From: an uncultured Hyphomicrobiales bacterium
Lineage (GTDB): Bacteria > Pseudomonadota > Alphaproteobacteria > Rhizobiales > Beijerinckiaceae
Length of the DNA stretch: 5,170 bases
Assembly: GCA_903903935.1 (NCBI GenBank)
Contig: CAIVAX010000419.1
Span: 1 to 5,170 of the forward strand
Direction: 5' to 3'
This document shows, piece after piece, positions 5,000 through 5,170 of this stretch. The notes beneath the pieces were generated by a model. It was not told the origin of the DNA and searched no databases. It saw only the letters and a list, made by a program, of their open reading frames with translations. A program made the translations under genes and the position numbers. Within the stretch, counting starts at the first letter, position 1, and every line of letters begins with the position of its first letter.

Positions 5000-5170
5000 A
5001 TGACTGAAGCTGATAAGCCAAGTTCGCAGACGAACACCAAACGCGGTGGCCTTTTGAGCCGCCTGTTTGGGCGTGCCCCAGAGCCAGCCGCTACCGCGCC
5101 CCTCGAGCCCACGCACAGCCCCGATTCGGTAGAGACAAAGATAGAGGCAGAGGCAGAGGCACTGGCACCA
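5000..5170 (+). CDS. ftsY: Signal recognition particle receptor FtsY, N-terminal part (runs off right edge)
   Basis: Only the first 57 codons are in the window. The protein begins MTEADKPSSQ, then has GGLLSRLFGR at residues 16-25, the short basic amphipathic stretch with which FtsY proteins contact the membrane. An acidic, proline- and alanine-rich linker follows (APEPAATAPLEPTHSPDS, then an EA-repeat), typical of the variable A-domain before the NG GTPase domain, which lies outside the window. FtsY is the GTPase receptor that docks SRP-bound ribosomes at the inner membrane. Identification rests on this N-terminus plus the position downstream of dapF-mtaB, an order I recall from Hyphomicrobiales; the GTPase motifs cannot be checked here. 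AAGAG at 4990-4994 is a fair Shine-Dalgarno sequence 5 nt before the ATG. Only 21 bp separate it from the divergent pseudouridine synthase start, so its promoter must lie in that gene or further upstream. Confidence 0.8.
   Translation, partial: MTEADKPSSQTNTKRGGLLSRLFGRAPEPAATAPLEPTHSPDSVETKIEAEAEALAP
5144..5161 (+). repeat. Three tandem GAGGCA units in ftsY
   Basis: GAGGCA is repeated three times without mismatch, encoding EAEAEA in the acidic linker of FtsY. In-frame 6-bp units in a disordered linker can expand or contract without breaking the frame. The array may continue past the window edge in degenerate form. Confidence 0.75.

Noticed and set aside
4987..5007. Six-codon open frame MKRSDD upstream of and overlapping the ftsY start
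   Set aside because: It is too short and has no supporting ribosome binding site. A leader-peptide role cannot be argued from this sequence.
1..5170. tRNA, rRNA, CRISPR, insertion sequence or prophage features
   Set aside because: Nearly all of the window is accounted for by protein genes. The two spacers are under 180 bp each and contain no such structure that I can see.

Overview
The window looks like a compact piece of an alphaproteobacterial chromosome, most likely Hyphomicrobiales (Rhizobiales). The reasons are the order dapF-mtaB-ftsY, which I recall as common in that order; the DapF N-terminus, which reads GLGNEII rather than the usual GNDF; and a moderately high GC content. Genus cannot be fixed from the sequence alone. 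I see no RNA gene, insertion sequence, CRISPR array or phage gene.

Layout, left to right. (1) Positions 1-201, minus strand: the first 67 codons of a DUF3800-family protein, cut by the window edge. It is poorer in GC and richer in A/T-ending codons than the rest, so it is probably an accessory gene. (2) 202-376: a divergent intergenic region with a perfect 14-bp palindrome and, further right, a hairpin next to a strong Shine-Dalgarno sequence. (3) 377-1216, plus: an NAD(P)-dependent oxidoreductase with a DUF1932-type C-terminal domain. (4) 1217-1828, minus: an exported protein with a GyrI-like (AraC effector-binding type) domain. Its stop codon directly abuts that of the oxidoreductase. (5) 1829-1994: a second divergent regulatory region with an 11-bp direct repeat, a TATAAT box facing the exported protein and a near-perfect 16-bp palindrome. 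(6) 1995-2867 dapF and 2864-4183 mtaB, plus: a translationally overlapping pair. (7) 4163-4978, minus: an RluA-family pseudouridine synthase without an S4 domain, overlapping the end of mtaB. (8) 5000-5170, plus: the start of ftsY, cut by the window edge.

How the genes relate. DapF supplies meso-diaminopimelate for peptidoglycan and lysine. MtaB modifies tRNA, the pseudouridine synthase modifies rRNA or tRNA, and FtsY targets membrane proteins with SRP. This half is growth-related housekeeping. The left half (DUF3800, DUF1932 oxidoreductase, secreted GyrI-like protein) is less well understood. Both convergent gene pairs lack any intergenic space, so transcription must end inside the opposing coding sequence.

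No clear new multi-gene system is visible. The points most worth following are the truncated DUF3800 gene and what lies beyond the left edge, the palindromes and repeats in the two divergent regions, the exported GyrI-like domain, and the pseudouridine synthase lodged in reverse between mtaB and ftsY.
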